Positions 1 through 11,129 of a stretch of DNA of 64,000 nucleotides are shown one piece after another. Source of the stretch: Anastrepha obliqua. Lineage: Eukaryota > Arthropoda > Insecta > Diptera > Tephritidae. The notes below the pieces were generated by a model that worked only from the letters and a program-made list of their open reading frames with translations, did not search any database and was not told the origin of the DNA. The DNA lies in assembly GCF_027943255.1 (NCBI RefSeq), contig NC_072895.1, forward strand, positions 21,116,001-21,180,000. Direction: 5' to 3'. Within the stretch, counting starts at the first letter, position 1, and each line of letters starts with the position of its first letter. The position numbers and the translations under genes were made by a program.

Positions 1-226
1 TCGTGTACACCGTATACAAAAACTTAGTTTCGAGAAAAATGCGTTTAAAGTTTCATGTGCCGCAGGTATGCGCTTTGGAGCGCTTCGGGAAAAGGTCGAA
101 ATTTCAACGAAGAAAAATTTAGCCAGCTGTAACACATATTGTACCTTATTTAAGAGGGTTCAAAGTATTTTTTAAGCTAATAAAAAAAAAATCGATTTTT
201 TGAAAAATTCACAGTAGATTTCCCCC
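1..226. mobile_element. Right part of a TTAA-flanked MITE cut by the window edge
   Basis: The segment ends in TAGATTTCCCCC directly before TTAA (227-230), the target signature of piggyBac-like non-autonomous elements. It carries a core (about 33-58, GAGAAAAATGCGTTTAAAG) found in other TTAA elements of this window, followed by a GGAGCGC block. No coding sequence is visible. The left terminus lies outside the window, so the terminal inverted repeat cannot be confirmed. Confidence 0.5.
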
Positions 227-230
227 TTAA

Positions 231-1190
231 AGATAAAAAATTAAACACAAAAATAAAATTCCAACAATAATTTTGGTAGAAAAATTCAAGCATTTAAATT
301 TTTCTTTGTTTTAAAATTTCGATGTTTTTATTCAAATAAAATTTTGATATTATTTTAAAATATTTTAAAGTTAAAGATAAAAAATTAAACAAAAAAATAT
401 TTCTTTTGGGAAAAATTCAAACATTTAATTTTTTTCTTTTTCAAATTTCGACGTTTTTATTTTTTGTTCGAGAAGCTAATTTTTATTAAAAAAGAAAATA
501 TGGGAGTTTTGTTTTTACAATAAAACTTTAAATAAAATTGAAGATAAAAAATTTCAAAAAAAAAAAAAATAAAAATAAATAAAAAAAATAATAAAAAAAA
601 TAAATAAAAAGGTAAATAAAAAAGTAAATGAAAAGATATAAAAAAATAATAATTAAAAAACAAAAAAAAATTAATAAGAAAATAAAAACAATTAAAAAAA
701 ATACAAAAATTAATAATATAATAATTAAAAAAATATATAAAAAATAATAATATAATAATTAAAAAAATATATAAAAAATAATAATAATTAAAAAAAATAT
801 AAAAAATAATAATAATTAAAAATCAAAAAAATTAATAAAAAAATAAAAACAAATGATAATAAAAAAAAATTTAAAAAATATTAAAAAAAAATAAAAAGAT
901 ATCAAAAAAAAAATTTTCAAAATTAAAAAGAAAATTTAAAAAATTAAAAAAAAATTTAAAAAATTAAAAAAAAATTTAAAAAATTAAAAAAAAAAAAATT
1001 AAAAATTAAAAAAAAAATTAAAAAAAAAAAAAAAAAAAAATTAAAAAAAAGTTAAAAAAAATTAAAAGAAAATTAAAAAATTAAGAAAAAAAAATTATTA
1101 CAAAAAAATAAAAAAAGTAAAAAAATAAAGAAAATTAAATAATAAAAAAGTAAAGAGTAAAAAAAAATAAAAAAAATTCCAGAAATAATT
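231..1190. repeat. A-rich low-complexity tract
   Basis: Almost only A with scattered T and very few G or C, mostly AAAT/AAAAT-type runs. Purine bias on the + strand is strong. Open frames here, such as a Phe-rich one on the minus strand, are composition artefacts. Short recurring phrases (for example ATTTAAAAAATTAAAAA near 930-990) suggest slippage expansion. Confidence 0.8.
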
Positions 1191-3270
1191 TTTGTAAACA
1201 AATTCAAACATTTTAAAATTTTGTTTTTCAAATTTCGACGTTTTTATTGTATTAAATAAACTTCAAATTTTACAATAAAACTTTTTATGGAGACACAAAG
1301 CTTCTTGATTGAATTTTGATCTTGAACGCACTTTTCCGTCAGGGTGCCGTGCAATCGATCAACGTGCAACACCCAACTGCCAACGTGCCATAAAGGAAGA
1401 AAAAATGCCCTTTTTGAATACTGATATTTTTAATTGAAGTTCACTGTTTAGAATAAACTTTGCAAATTTGGCAAATATCAAACCACAACTTCTCCTCAAT
1501 CCCAAATACTTATGGGGTATATTTATTTTTATTTCGATAAGTGAGTGGGTGTTTATAAGTGTTTTGTATACTACATATAATTACCCCTTATTTGTATTGA
1601 AAACTACTGGACTTTCTAGATACATATATACACACACGTTTTATTTAATTATTAATAACATAATTTTCTCTTCCATTTCGTTTCAGGTTGGTATTTACGG
1701 TGTTCTCAGCTGATAGAAAAAGATAAAAATATTACTGCTACTAACAGTCTTCAATTCGCAACTAGAACGCAAAACGCGCTGTTCGAAATTTTCCAAACCA
1801 AAAATAAACCAGATATGATACCTTTTATTGCGAATGCGAATTATAACAAATACAAAAAATATGTTAATTTACAAACGGAAAGTGGCACAAATGATATGAA
1901 GAAAATTGGGGTGAATTGCTAAAACATAATTTGAAAATTATTACAATACGCGTTTCATCAATTATTTGCTATTGCTTTTTCGATCAGTGTATTGGTTGAT
2001 GTTTACATGCTTTGTGTAGAATTAATCCGCGATTCGCTAATTCTAAATTTAATTTAATTTAACTGTCTTATTGGCTCAATTGAAAAAAAAAAACAAAAAA
2101 AGTTCCGCTTACGTTGGCGCGTTATAGGGTATAGCGCGATCGATATTCGCCGAGATTGCTTTTTGTTACGATTTTTCTATTTATTTTAATCACGTCCACA
2201 TGCCACTCGCGTTTTTCTTTATTATGTGTTTTTTTTTGTTCTTGATCGTTTAATTTTTGTTACTATTTGTTTTCTGTGTGCCGCTGTTGAATGGCCGCTG
2301 TTCGTTCGCAAAGTGTCTTTAAGACTCAATGTCGCCCAACAATTTTCTACAAAATCGACACTTTACGAGCGTCAATATTTTTGTTTATATTTTATTCGCC
2401 GTTTCTACGCCGTTGAATTCGGCAATTGGGTTTTTTTTTCTTATTTCTGTTTTTCAATACGTTCTTCGTACTTTCGCCACGGAATTTTGTAAATTTTTAT
2501 TTTTGGTGTCTACCCACGCCTTTATTGCATTTTGCGCTTCGCAAACAAATCGATCTGTGGATGGATAACTTTGACGATGGCGGAATCATTGTCGTCGCGC
2601 GTATTTTGCTAATTTCTTTTCTAGTTATTTAATTCTCTATATAACTATAGTTAAATGAAAATACGAGGCATTTAGATAAACGTATCGTTTGTTATAGTTT
2701 TACTTCTTTCGAGTGCGAATTAAAATTACCTACGAAATCAGGTATGACTTCTGAGAATGCGGGTGAAAAGCGAAAAACATGGAGTGGCAAATGGCAAACA
2801 TGATTTAAAATCGCCACTTGAGCATTTATGAATATGTGCGTGTAAAGTTAATAGAATAAAGCGAAAAGGTTTGGATATAAAAAAGTGATTTTAAATATTT
2901 GAATTTCGTTTTTCTTTACTCCTATTTAGTGGAGATAAAAATTTTTATAAAAAAAAAAATACAAAAAAAATTCAAACAAAATAAATCTATATAATTATGT
3001 CAAAAGTGCTGTGTTTATTACGTTTAAAGCTAAAAATAATTTATAAAATACCCATTACTGTGATTACAATTAAATTATGACATCCGTTACAATGAATATG
3101 GTTTTCTTAAAGGATTTACGAACCCGCATCCGAGGATATATTCATGTACGTATGAAAGTAATATCGTTGTTTTTTATAGAGCAATTTTTTGGCTTTATTT
3201 ATGAACAGACAATCATAAGTGTTTTCCCGCAAAAAATGTCGCCTTGTTATATTCCGACATTACGAAAGTA
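1191..3270. other. No gene recognised; GC-richer island at about 2100-2630
   Basis: About 2 kb with no transposon signature that I recognise. The stretch 2100-2630 is less AT-rich than its surroundings and unique-looking, and could be regulatory DNA or an untranslated exon. No convincing coding exon, start context or splice pattern was found, so no function is assigned. Confidence 0.4.
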
Positions 3271-4529
3271 CAGCGTCCGGCACTCGAAGTGTAACCAATT
3301 AAAAAGGCCATAAATTTAGTTTGGAAAATTACTTTTATTCAATTCAAAGTAAAAAATTTTGTGAAAATAATACAAAATTAAAAAATAATTTAATTTTGCT
3401 CGATGTGACCATCTTTTGCCTTGACTATGACCTTGAGACGGTCCAGCAATGAATCGCAAGCTGCCCGAATATGACTTGCCGGTATTTTGGCCTACTCGCG
3501 GAAAATGTCTTTTTTCAGCGTCTCGAGACTGGTGAATATTTTAAGAAAGAGAATAATCCATGGGATTCGTACCTGGTGAATTTGAGTGCCGTTGTGTGGA
3601 CGTAATAAAGTTCGGAACGTTGTGTTTTAGCCATTCTTGGTTCTCTCGAGCTTAGTGAGACGGTGCCGAGTCCTATTGAAACGTCCATGGTCTGGCACCA
3701 TGGTCAAAGCAGCCTCCAGAATACTTTCCCGATTATATTTTTATTTACCTTGACACCAGGCTCGATGAAAACGATTGGAGAGCGCCCATCTAAGGTTACA
3801 ACGGCCCAAACCATTACCTGTGGCGGGTGCTGCCTTCTGGTGGTCAATCGATTACTCAAATTCACGTATGAACGGTCGATCAAATAAACCCTATAGTTTT
3901 GGGAGTTTAGGAATTGCTCAGTTTGAAAAATTGTCTCGTCAGAAAACACAATGTTCGGAAATTGATCGATTTCGGTGAAGCGAAGCGATTCCTTTGCTCT
4001 CTTAACTCTGACTTGTTGCTGTTTTGGGGTGAGATCATGCGCCTTTTGGATCTTGTAAGGCTTGAGCTTGAGATCATTTTTCAGTATGTGGCGGATGTTA
4101 CGGCCAGATTTTGTCAGTTCATTCATCATTTGATTGACACTTCGTCGGGGATTTCGTTCAAGTCGCTTCTTCACTTTTTGCACCATTTCACGTGACTTTG
4201 CAGTCTTTCGATAACCACCTCCATGACGTTTCACGATGTTACCTGTATCATTGTGACGAGTAGTGGTGCGATAACAAAAGTTTTATTTACTTTAAGGAGC
4301 TCGAGCTGACGAACAATCGCTGGTTGTGATTTTCCAGCCAAATATAATGCAATCCCACTATTACGTTTGAAATCCATTAATAATTTTCTTTTTTCGCGTT
4401 TACAGGTGTTTCTACGCGCTTGTAAACAATACTCTGAACTGCCATTTATCCAACTAACAGACAGCCGATGTCAATGCAACAGCTGCGCCTTGGGTCTGAA
4501 GTTGGTTACGCTTCAAGCGCCGGACCCTG
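3271..4529 (-). mobile_element. DD37D (maT-like) Tc1/mariner element, full-length but dead
   Basis: Both ends carry the inverted repeat CAGSGTCCGGCRCTYGAAG and are flanked by TA (3269-3270 and 4530-4531), the Tc1/mariner target. The minus strand encodes a transposase. The longest open piece, 4234 to 3704, covers the second helix-turn-helix and the first catalytic Asp in FSDET. Downstream the QQD and NPMD parts continue only in other frames, and the N-terminal helix-turn-helix is also frameshifted. Spacing measured on the better-preserved copy at 51879-52642 gives 37 residues between the second and third Asp (DD37D). Length 1259 bp is normal for the superfamily. It is immobile unless supplied with transposase. 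Confidence 0.9.
3704..4234 (-). pseudogene. DD37D transposase fragment, 176 residues
   Basis: This is the longest uninterrupted transposase piece of the maT-like element. It starts at the conserved KRHGGG linker after the first helix-turn-helix, continues through an Arg-rich second DNA-binding helix, and reaches the DDE fold with FSDET (first catalytic Asp) and the VMVWAVV strand. It stops after the FIEPGVKVN segment, before the second Asp. A full family member is about 340 residues, so about half is present. The methionine start is accidental: coding similarity continues upstream in another frame. A copy at 44551-45688 has the missing N-terminus. Confidence 0.8.
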
Positions 4530-5329
4530 TAATAAAATGGTTTAGAAACCAGATGATTCCGCTAGGAAATATTGAGATTTATCCTTTCCCAAAATATAAG
4601 GGCACCTTGATAAATTCTAAATTTATCATAGCTGCGACCTCAGCCTGAAGGACGCTGGAATGAACTCATAAATAAATATCAAAGAGAGTAGCAAAAGGAA
4701 GAGATTACCAAGAAAACCTCAGTCTGCTATTTAAGCTACTTTTCAAGTGCGCACCACTGCACAAATAAATCAACTTGCTCTGCTAGCAACAGCAGCAGTT
4801 TATGACGGACTCCTGGACTGCGGTCTTTTACTTATTGTAAAACCAAAAACCTGTTGAGTTTATTTCCTCTTTACTTTCCCCATTAATCTAGCCACAACTG
4901 TGTGCAATTGTGAATGAATATTCGTAATAATGCTTGCAGCTGTTCCGGCAACCACAATCCTGTATCTATACATGCTTTATGCTTTATTTTGTCAGATCGT
5001 GACACCCATAAAAGTAATTTTTGTCACCCATCGTAAAAAGTATAGCGACTTTTTTGTGGTCAATTGTACGAAACGAATTTTACATATTAAAAAATAAAAG
5101 TAAAGTATTCTTAAGCAATAAAAAGTTATTTGTGTTTTAATTGTTCGTAAATAAAAATAAAAAATGAAGGAAAGCAGTGAAAATTATTTCCATTTATTTG
5201 ATTCAAGAAAAAGTCTGGAAGTCTAAATTTTGATGTCACTGATCTTAAGTCCAACTCGTTATGTATAGAGTTCCATATGAGAAACGAAAGAAACATTAAA
5301 TACTCGTACAGCAACAACGGTATAAGATA
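4530..5329. other. No feature recognised
   Basis: About 800 bp between two dead transposons. No coding exon, terminal repeat or simple repeat is evident. Confidence 0.4.
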
Positions 5330-5900
5330 TCAAAATGATTGTGGCTTTATATTGAAGTTATATTATATTCATGCAATTATGTACGAAATAGTTCATTTCT
5401 TGGAATGTTGGAATGTTGCCCTCAACCCTGTAGACCGAGGACTTAAAGTAGTCCCAAAGAAAATATTCGGTAGTTGTCAAGTTGCAAGATGTTGTTGTTG
5501 TAGCAGTGTAAACATTACTCATGCATGCACGGGGAATGCTGCTGGTGTGACGGTCCTTAGCCGTATAAATGTGTATCTGGTTTGTTCCGGTAACGTAGAT
5601 TCGACTATCGTGGGAACGCATGATCGCATGATCGCGGCGGCCAATTGACGAACCCTCGGCGTGAGATGACCCTATCGTGAAACTTCTGCTGCACAACTTC
5701 GAGATTACGTCGCTTGTATGGCTTAGAACGTCGTCTTGTTGGTGCTATTTACTATATCGATGCTGTCGTGGTCTGCCCACAGAAAATTTGTCAATATCGC
5801 TTTATAGTGAGGTCTGTTGACGGTAACGGTATGTTCTTCCTTATTTTCAAAAAAAATAGGGCCCGCTGATTGCGCCATGCCATAAACCGTGTCAAATAGT
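5330..5900 (-). mobile_element. DD41D-type mariner remnant, interrupted
   Basis: On the minus strand, conceptual pieces in order resemble the catalytic domain of the DD41D (rosa-like) Tc1/mariner group: a GPIFFEN block with TVTVN (about 5800-5880), a frame-broken middle, then TTEYFLWDY, which carries the third catalytic region (Asp replaced by Glu), followed by KSSVY. Frames shift several times and both termini are lost. It is split by a short retroposon at 5491-5625. Three other DD41D copies occur in this window, at 10230, 46704 and 60395. Confidence 0.65.
5491..5625 (-). mobile_element. Short retroposon with (CAA)n tail inside the DD41D remnant
   Basis: A 135-bp insert reads on the minus strand and ends in CTACAACAACAAC, a tail also seen on jockey-like LINE ends in this window. 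It is bordered by GCAAGAT on the left and GCATGAT on the right, a 7-bp duplication with one mismatch, and it interrupts the mariner coding sequence between two conserved motifs. The body contains a CCGGAAC motif and an inverted GGGGAATGCTGCTGG block. It may be a SINE or a severely 5'-truncated LINE end. Confidence 0.65.
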
Positions 5901-6004
5901 CAGTGTTTGTGCATGTAAGTGATAGTAGGTCGTGGATTGGATTCGAGTACTAGCAATTTTGCTTGCTGACATAGCTGCTGAGCCAAGAATTCAGATCTAA
6001 ATTG

Positions 6005-6640
6005 AATGAAATCTGCGGATATGAGCAGGCCACTATTTACTGGGCAAAAAACAAAAAATAAAAGAAAATGAGAGAGCCGATAAGCTTGCTAAGGCAGGCA
6101 TTCGCTTGCCGAGATTGGGCACGTCAGACATATACCCATCACTCTCCTTCCTGAAAACGGAACTAAATGACGAACTAGCTCTCGAAACGCAGTCAGTATG
6201 GGAACATTCAACCTCGTACAAAACTGCCAAAGCTATGCTAAGATCTTGGAATACGAAAACTGCAAACTTTATTTGATCACTGTCTAGGAAAGACTGGACT
6301 TGGAGTAATGACGGGACCCTCTCTCACGCCACATCACGCAGCCAAAATAGGAAAATAGGATTAGCCCAGAGCGATGTGTGTAATAAATGGGCTACTTTGC
6401 CGCTCTTTGTAGGACTCGACAAATGTGCCTAGGATCAACATATTTTTGTCATCCTTGAAGGATATTGCTGAAAAAAGGCTAAACGGCTTGCTCGCGGAGA
6501 CGAGCATTAAGAATTATATAAAATAATATCTGCGACTCAAGATACATAGTACTGGGTTACACAATGGGCCCTAGAGGTCTAAGTGAGATCTTTTTTGCAG
6601 ATCAGGCAGCAGTAATAGCTAGCCTAACCTATCTGTCCAC
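6005..6640 (+). mobile_element. LOA/I-like LINE, 3' remnant (RNase H C-terminus and 3' UTR)
   Basis: The plus strand conceptually encodes the region after RNase H of an insect LOA/I-type non-LTR retrotransposon: ADKLAKAG, an ELALETQSVWEHSTS block, then SLSRKDW and a degraded Cys cluster, all with stops. The 3' UTR carries CACAATGGGCCCT and GGTCTAAGTGAG, which recur at the end of the LINE at 28376-29643. It ends near CTAGCCTAACCTATC. The reverse transcriptase is absent, as expected for 5'-truncated target-primed insertions. Confidence 0.7.
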
Positions 6641-6814
6641 CCCCCCCTTAGTTGGATTATATACATATGTATTAGTGAAAGAGCGTCTTCTCCCAAATTT
6701 TTATAATATAATCTTTCAAACTTTGGATAAAATTTAAAAATGTGCAATAAATTTTCATTAAAATTTCAAACTGTGTGAGAATTTTGTAAATATTTCGTTG
6801 TCCATTCAAACAAA

Positions 6815-7797
6815 AAAATTAATTAATCCAATTTTATTTTGTAATAACTTTTTAATAAAACGATTTTATTTTTACAGTCTGTGCCAGAAAAAAAGAAGCG
6901 CGATTATTCATGAAGTATAAAAGATATATGTATATTTCAATTTTTTTTACATGAAAGTATGTACAAAACTACGATTCGCAATAACTCAATAAGCCGTGTA
7001 GCCTCCATCGTTGTAAGGTATAGCCTGGCATCTTCTTTGAACGAATGCTTTGAACCAGCTTTTCTGCGTAGCCCGTCGACAAACAATCGTAGTCTGGCTT
7101 TCCGGCAAAATGCGTTTTCATAATTCCCCACACATTTTCAATGGGGTTGGCGTCTGGGAACTGGGAAGGCCAGTCTGTTACTGTGACGCCATTTTCTTGT
7201 TTCCAGGCCTTACAGAGTGTTTTTCTGAGAGTAGTGATTTTGATGATGTGGTACGGTCGGAAATTTTCGCCTCCTTCCGTCGTCGTTAGATGATGTTGAT
7301 ACTCACATCTATTCCCTTTTTAGCAAGAATTGTGCGTGCTTTGCGTAATCATAAAGAAGGGTCCCGATTATGAAGTTGGACGATCACTTTATCCTGCTTT
7401 TTGTCGTCACTTGCTTCAAGCGGCGCTCGGAAAAGTCATCAACATTTTTGTACACTTTATACCGCTGATTCCACATCACAACAAACTTTTTTGATTTTTT
7501 AATTACTTTTGCAGCCGCGGCCTAAGATAATTTCGTCCCTTTCGAATGCGTGCATCAAAATACCGCCTCGCAAAATTTCGCGTATTTCTCTACTCAATTT
7601 GGTTTGATTGCGTTTACGGGAAAGTTTCGAACGACACTAACCTGAGTTAGCACTGGCGTCGTTGCACTTGAGTGGGACTATTACGCAGCGAAAAGGAGAG
7701 CGAAATATATCTTGAAGATACAAGAAATAAGCCGGTTCTTTTCTTCTAACACAGAGTGTAAATCTTCCGATAGAGTGATTAGTTTTGCGCTACCCAA
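6815..7797. mobile_element. MITE split by a Tc1-like element
   Basis: The left part (about 6815-6874, AATCCAATTTTATTTTGTAA) and right part (7759-7797, GATAGAGTGATTAGTTTTGC) match the two halves of the small MITE at 36550-36764. Here they are separated by the 884-bp Tc1-like element at 6875-7758. The outer left terminus is degraded, so the left boundary is approximate. Confidence 0.6.
6875..7758 (-). mobile_element. Tc1-like (DD34E-type) element, dead
   Basis: Imperfect inverted termini (CAGTCTGTGCCAGAAAAAAA against CACTCTGTGTTAGAAGAAAA) are flanked by TA on both sides (6873-6874, 7759-7760). The minus strand encodes the C-terminal Tc1 signature WPSQFPDANPIENVWGIMK (about 7190-7125) and an upstream helix-turn-helix-like piece (RTILAKKGIDVSINTI). 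The reading frame is broken repeatedly and the element is internally shortened relative to a 1.3-1.7 kb Tc1. It inserted into a TA inside a MITE. Confidence 0.8.
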
Positions 7798-8755
7798 TGG
7801 CGCTTGCCCACCCACTGCGTGTAAAGAAAACATTTATTTCTCTAAATAAGCACCGCCCTAATGTCACTGTGCACAATTTTAGACACGTGTGTAATCAACT
7901 TTTGTTTTTATAAAAAATACTTAATTTTTAAAACAAGCAATTGTAGTAAAATTAATAAAAACAAGGAAAAAGTAAGAAATATGCGCATATGTACATACTT
8001 ACATACATACATACACACATACATGCATATGTAATGGATAAATGCGCATACTTGAGGCAACTGTGTGCGCTTGTCATCGTCGCACCATTTACATAAGTGT
8101 CTGTCTGCGCATGAGTGGAAATTTATCACAACACTTCCTCCAAAAGCTGATAGAGGGTAATAAAGAGCTGCATTCATGTGCACAGTGCTTGAGTCATGTA
8201 ATGCGGATGATAAACAGTGGAAGCAACGAGAGTGGCAGGCAGCATCATCAGCTCGCAGTTGCTGCGGCATCTTCATATGCTTACAACGTATTTATTTATA
8301 TATGTAAGTGCATGTGTACTCTGAGGTGGAGATGCAAACATAGACAAACTACATACATTAGGGTGCGTCTTATTTCTATGAGATATTTGGCATCATTCCA
8401 ATTTTATAGTCAAACAAGTGTTTAGAATAGTTTGAGCGCTAACTGCCACTAAACTTATTGAAATTAATGAATTATAATATATTTGAAATTTTCTGTAGAT
8501 TTTTTGATTAGAAAAGATTTTCCATACTGAATCTATCAGATGTTGAAGGTCAGCTTTTTTCATAGGATTTCAGAACAGTTGTTGGTGCTTTTTATTCGTG
8601 ACCGCTTGAACCTCAAAAAACTTCTGGAAACGAAAAGTACAAAATTGCTGTATCATTTCATGAACTGGCTCGGGTATTAATGCCAACAGCTTGGCTATGA
8701 GACGCCTTGTAATCCGACTTATTGCACCGCACCTAATTTTCGTACAAGGATTGGC
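7798..8755. other. No gene recognised; CATA-type microsatellite near 7993-8035
   Basis: AT-rich DNA with a short ACAT/ACATAC repeat. The stretch 8540-8755 is of higher complexity and lies against the 3' end of a jockey-like LINE. I cannot classify it. Confidence 0.4.
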
Positions 8756-9310
8756 GTTGCTGTTGTTGTAGCGATTTACCAAACCCTGTCAGTGCAGTGT
8801 AGTCAACGGTCGTCTTCGTCCAACACATCTAACGGTAGACTGAGAAAACATGCAGGTTGCGTCCAGAGGGACAGGAGTATTTGATAAGTATGCTGGTTAG
8901 TGTCGAGCGGTGTGCCTTTACATGTTGGATATTGGGTATGTCGGGGTCAATTCTGGATAGTAGTTACGCGGGTCTCGCGAGGCAGCTGAAGCTTTTTGTC
9001 TACAATAGGTTGTACTCCGATAACGGCATTCAGGGGTCGAGAGTTTAGAAAGGTGGTAAGGGTCTCCCGCTAAGTGCTTAGTGCTTAGTGTTTGTCTGTA
9101 TAATGCCCGGTCCAGTAGTTCTAATTATGTTTTGTCCCCGGATCTCGACACTGTAGTTGAAGAGATGCTTCTTGATGTGCGTAGGAGGTGGCTCAGGATC
9201 TAGCAAATGTCTGCAGGGGTATCGGTAGCACCCTAGAAGAAATTGCTTGCTGAGCATTTTGATGTGTTTCCTGGCTGGGATTTGGGGTCTAGATAAGGAT
9301 TGGGGTCTAA
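8756..9310 (-). mobile_element. Jockey-like LINE, 3' end
   Basis: The minus strand from 9310 conceptually gives KHIKMLSKQFLLGCYR, HLLDPEPPPTHIKKHL and LPRETRVT in order, a run typical of the C-terminus after reverse transcriptase in jockey-clade elements of flies. It continues through a degraded LWTQPA and LPLD to stops, then a 3' end of GCTACAACAACAGCAAC (8772-8756). Stops and frameshifts break it. The 5' part with reverse transcriptase is missing. Confidence 0.7.
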
Positions 9311-9429
9311 GCATTTGCCGGATGTGATAGTTGTGTTCTTCGAATATTCACTTCGTATTGCTTCGCGAAATAAACAAAAAAAGTATTCTGGGAGTTTAAA
9401 AGTCAAAGTTTTGTGCTCTCTTTTACTTT

Positions 9430-9880
9430 TGGTTAAAATATTTTTTTTTATAATTATTAATTTTTTTTTCTTATTTAGATTTTTTATGTAATTTGTTTTA
9501 TTTAATCTTTTTTTAATTCACTTTTTTTTAATTAATTTTTTTTTATTTAATTTTTTTTTAATTTAATCTTTTTAAATTTTTTTAATTAGTTTTTTTATCT
9601 CATTTTTATGTGTTTTTGCTTTGGTTCTTTTACACCTTTGCTCAAGGTTTTTTTTATTTTTTTAATGTTTTTTTTTAATCTTATTTTTTATGTTTTTTTT
9701 TGCTTTGGTTCTTTTACACCTTTTTCAAGGTTTTTTTTTTTATTTTTTTAATGTTTTTTGTTTTCATCTTAATTTTTTATGTTTTCTTGCTGTGGTTCTT
9801 TTTTTAATTTTTATTTTGTTAATCACTCAGGTTTTTGGCTCATTTTTATTTTTATTTTGTTAGTCACTCAAATTTTAGGG
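9430..9880. repeat. T-rich tract containing an 84-87 bp minisatellite
   Basis: The tract is nearly pure T with some A. Within 9600-9815 a unit with GCTTTGGTTCTTTTACACC starts at 9618, 9702 and (degraded) 9789, so the period is 84-87 bp for about 2.5 copies. A second unit around GTTARTCACTCA is repeated twice at about 9815-9880. Confidence 0.75.
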
Positions 9881-10229
9881 TACTAACCCAATAGTTGAGT
9901 CATCAGCATCATCATTTAGCGTTACAACCCAGGTGGGTTTTGCCTTCACGATGATATTCGTTCAGGCCTCTCTGCCTCTTGCTAAATATTTCTAGTTCGT
10001 TGCGTCGAGCGTTCGTAGGTCTTCTTTTATGCAGTCCTCTACTCGCCTAAGCAGGAGAGCCCTATTTCTCGTTATCATAGGCCTGTGCTGCATTATTAGT
10101 TTTTGAGCTTGTCTTTTTTGTCTTCTATTCTTACAACACGTACAATCCACCTTAGCCTTTGAGCTTTGATGAATTTGGCAATATCTATGCCATGCATACG
10201 TTGGAGTAACTCTGCGTTGGTCCGTATTA
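9881..10229 (-). mobile_element. RTE-like LINE, 3' end, cut by a DD41D element
   Basis: The minus strand encodes the end of an RTE-type ORF: RTNAELLQRMHGIDIAKFI, then KAQRLRW, followed in broken frames by RALLLR, DCIKEDLRTLDATN and a terminal WVVTLN-type piece. This matches the usual C-terminus of this LINE group (IKAQRLRWLGHV then VEEDLRTL). The DD41D transposon begins directly at its upstream edge (10230). Confidence 0.65.
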
Positions 10230-11129
10230 TAAAGGGGGATTTTTTAAGAGCTATAGGAAAATTTTCAAAAAAACACACGTAAAATTCAGAAAAATGAATG
10301 ACATTTTTATTTAAATCGATAGTACAGTCCATATAATTTAACGTTTGAAGATTATTTCATGCAAATGTTGACCGCGACTGCGCTTCAATTGGCTCATCCG
10401 CTTAGTCCAATTTTGGCATATTCTTTCCAATGTTTCGGCAGGTATCTCACATATAAATGTTTTAATGTTGTCTTCCAATGCGTTAGTTGAAGCAGGCTTG
10501 TCTGAATAGACAGGAGCTTTAACATAGCCCCACAAAAAATAATCTAAAGGCGTTATATCGCACGATCTGGGTGGCCAATTGACAGGTCCCCAACGTGAAA
10601 TAAAATGTTCACCGAACTCGGCTCTCAACAAGTCCACATGTCATGCAAGCCAAGCTCTTGCATTTTGGGCAAAAAAAGTTGGATATCATTTCTCGGTAGC
10701 GCTCACCATTCACAGTTACGTTACGATTCGCAGCATCTTTGAAGAAATACGGTCCAATGATGCCTCCAGCCCATAAACCGCACCAAACTGTGACATTTTC
10801 TGGATACATTGGTAGCTCTTGCAATTCTTCTGGCTGATCTTCCATCCAAAATCGACAATTCTGCTTATTTACGTACCCATTGATCCAAAAATGAGCTTCG
10901 TCGCTGAACATAATTTTTCGATAAAAAAGTGGATCTTAAACTTTCTTAACAGAGCACGCATTTTTATAATAAAATTCAATGATTTGCAAGCGTTGTTCGT
11001 TTGTAAGACGATTCATGGTTAAATTATAGACCAAACTGAAGATGCTTGACAGTGAAACAAAACACGAAACGTGCGTCAGCTGTTTAAACCAACTTTTTAA
11101 AAAGATAATAGCTAAAAAATCACCCTATA
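10230..11129 (-). mobile_element. DD41D-type mariner (rosa-like), internally deleted
   Basis: The termini share GGGKGATTTTTTAR inside TA flanks (10228-10229, 11130-11131). The minus strand reads MFSDEAHFWINGYVNKQN (first catalytic Asp), VTVWCGLWAGGIIGPYFF, then LLRAEFGEHFISR and CDITPLDYFLWGY (third Asp). At about 10632-10640 the join GACATGTG/GACTTGTTG lacks the stretch that should hold the QQDGATCH motif with the second catalytic Asp. The frame also shifts there. At 900 bp it is shorter than a usual 1.1-1.3 kb member and cannot encode active transposase. Confidence 0.85.

Noticed and set aside
457..663. Phe/Tyr-rich open frames in the A-rich and T-rich tracts (also 13506-14213 and 34360-35293) that look like membrane proteins
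   Set aside because: They arise from poly-A/poly-T composition, lack any non-biased segment and have no gene context.
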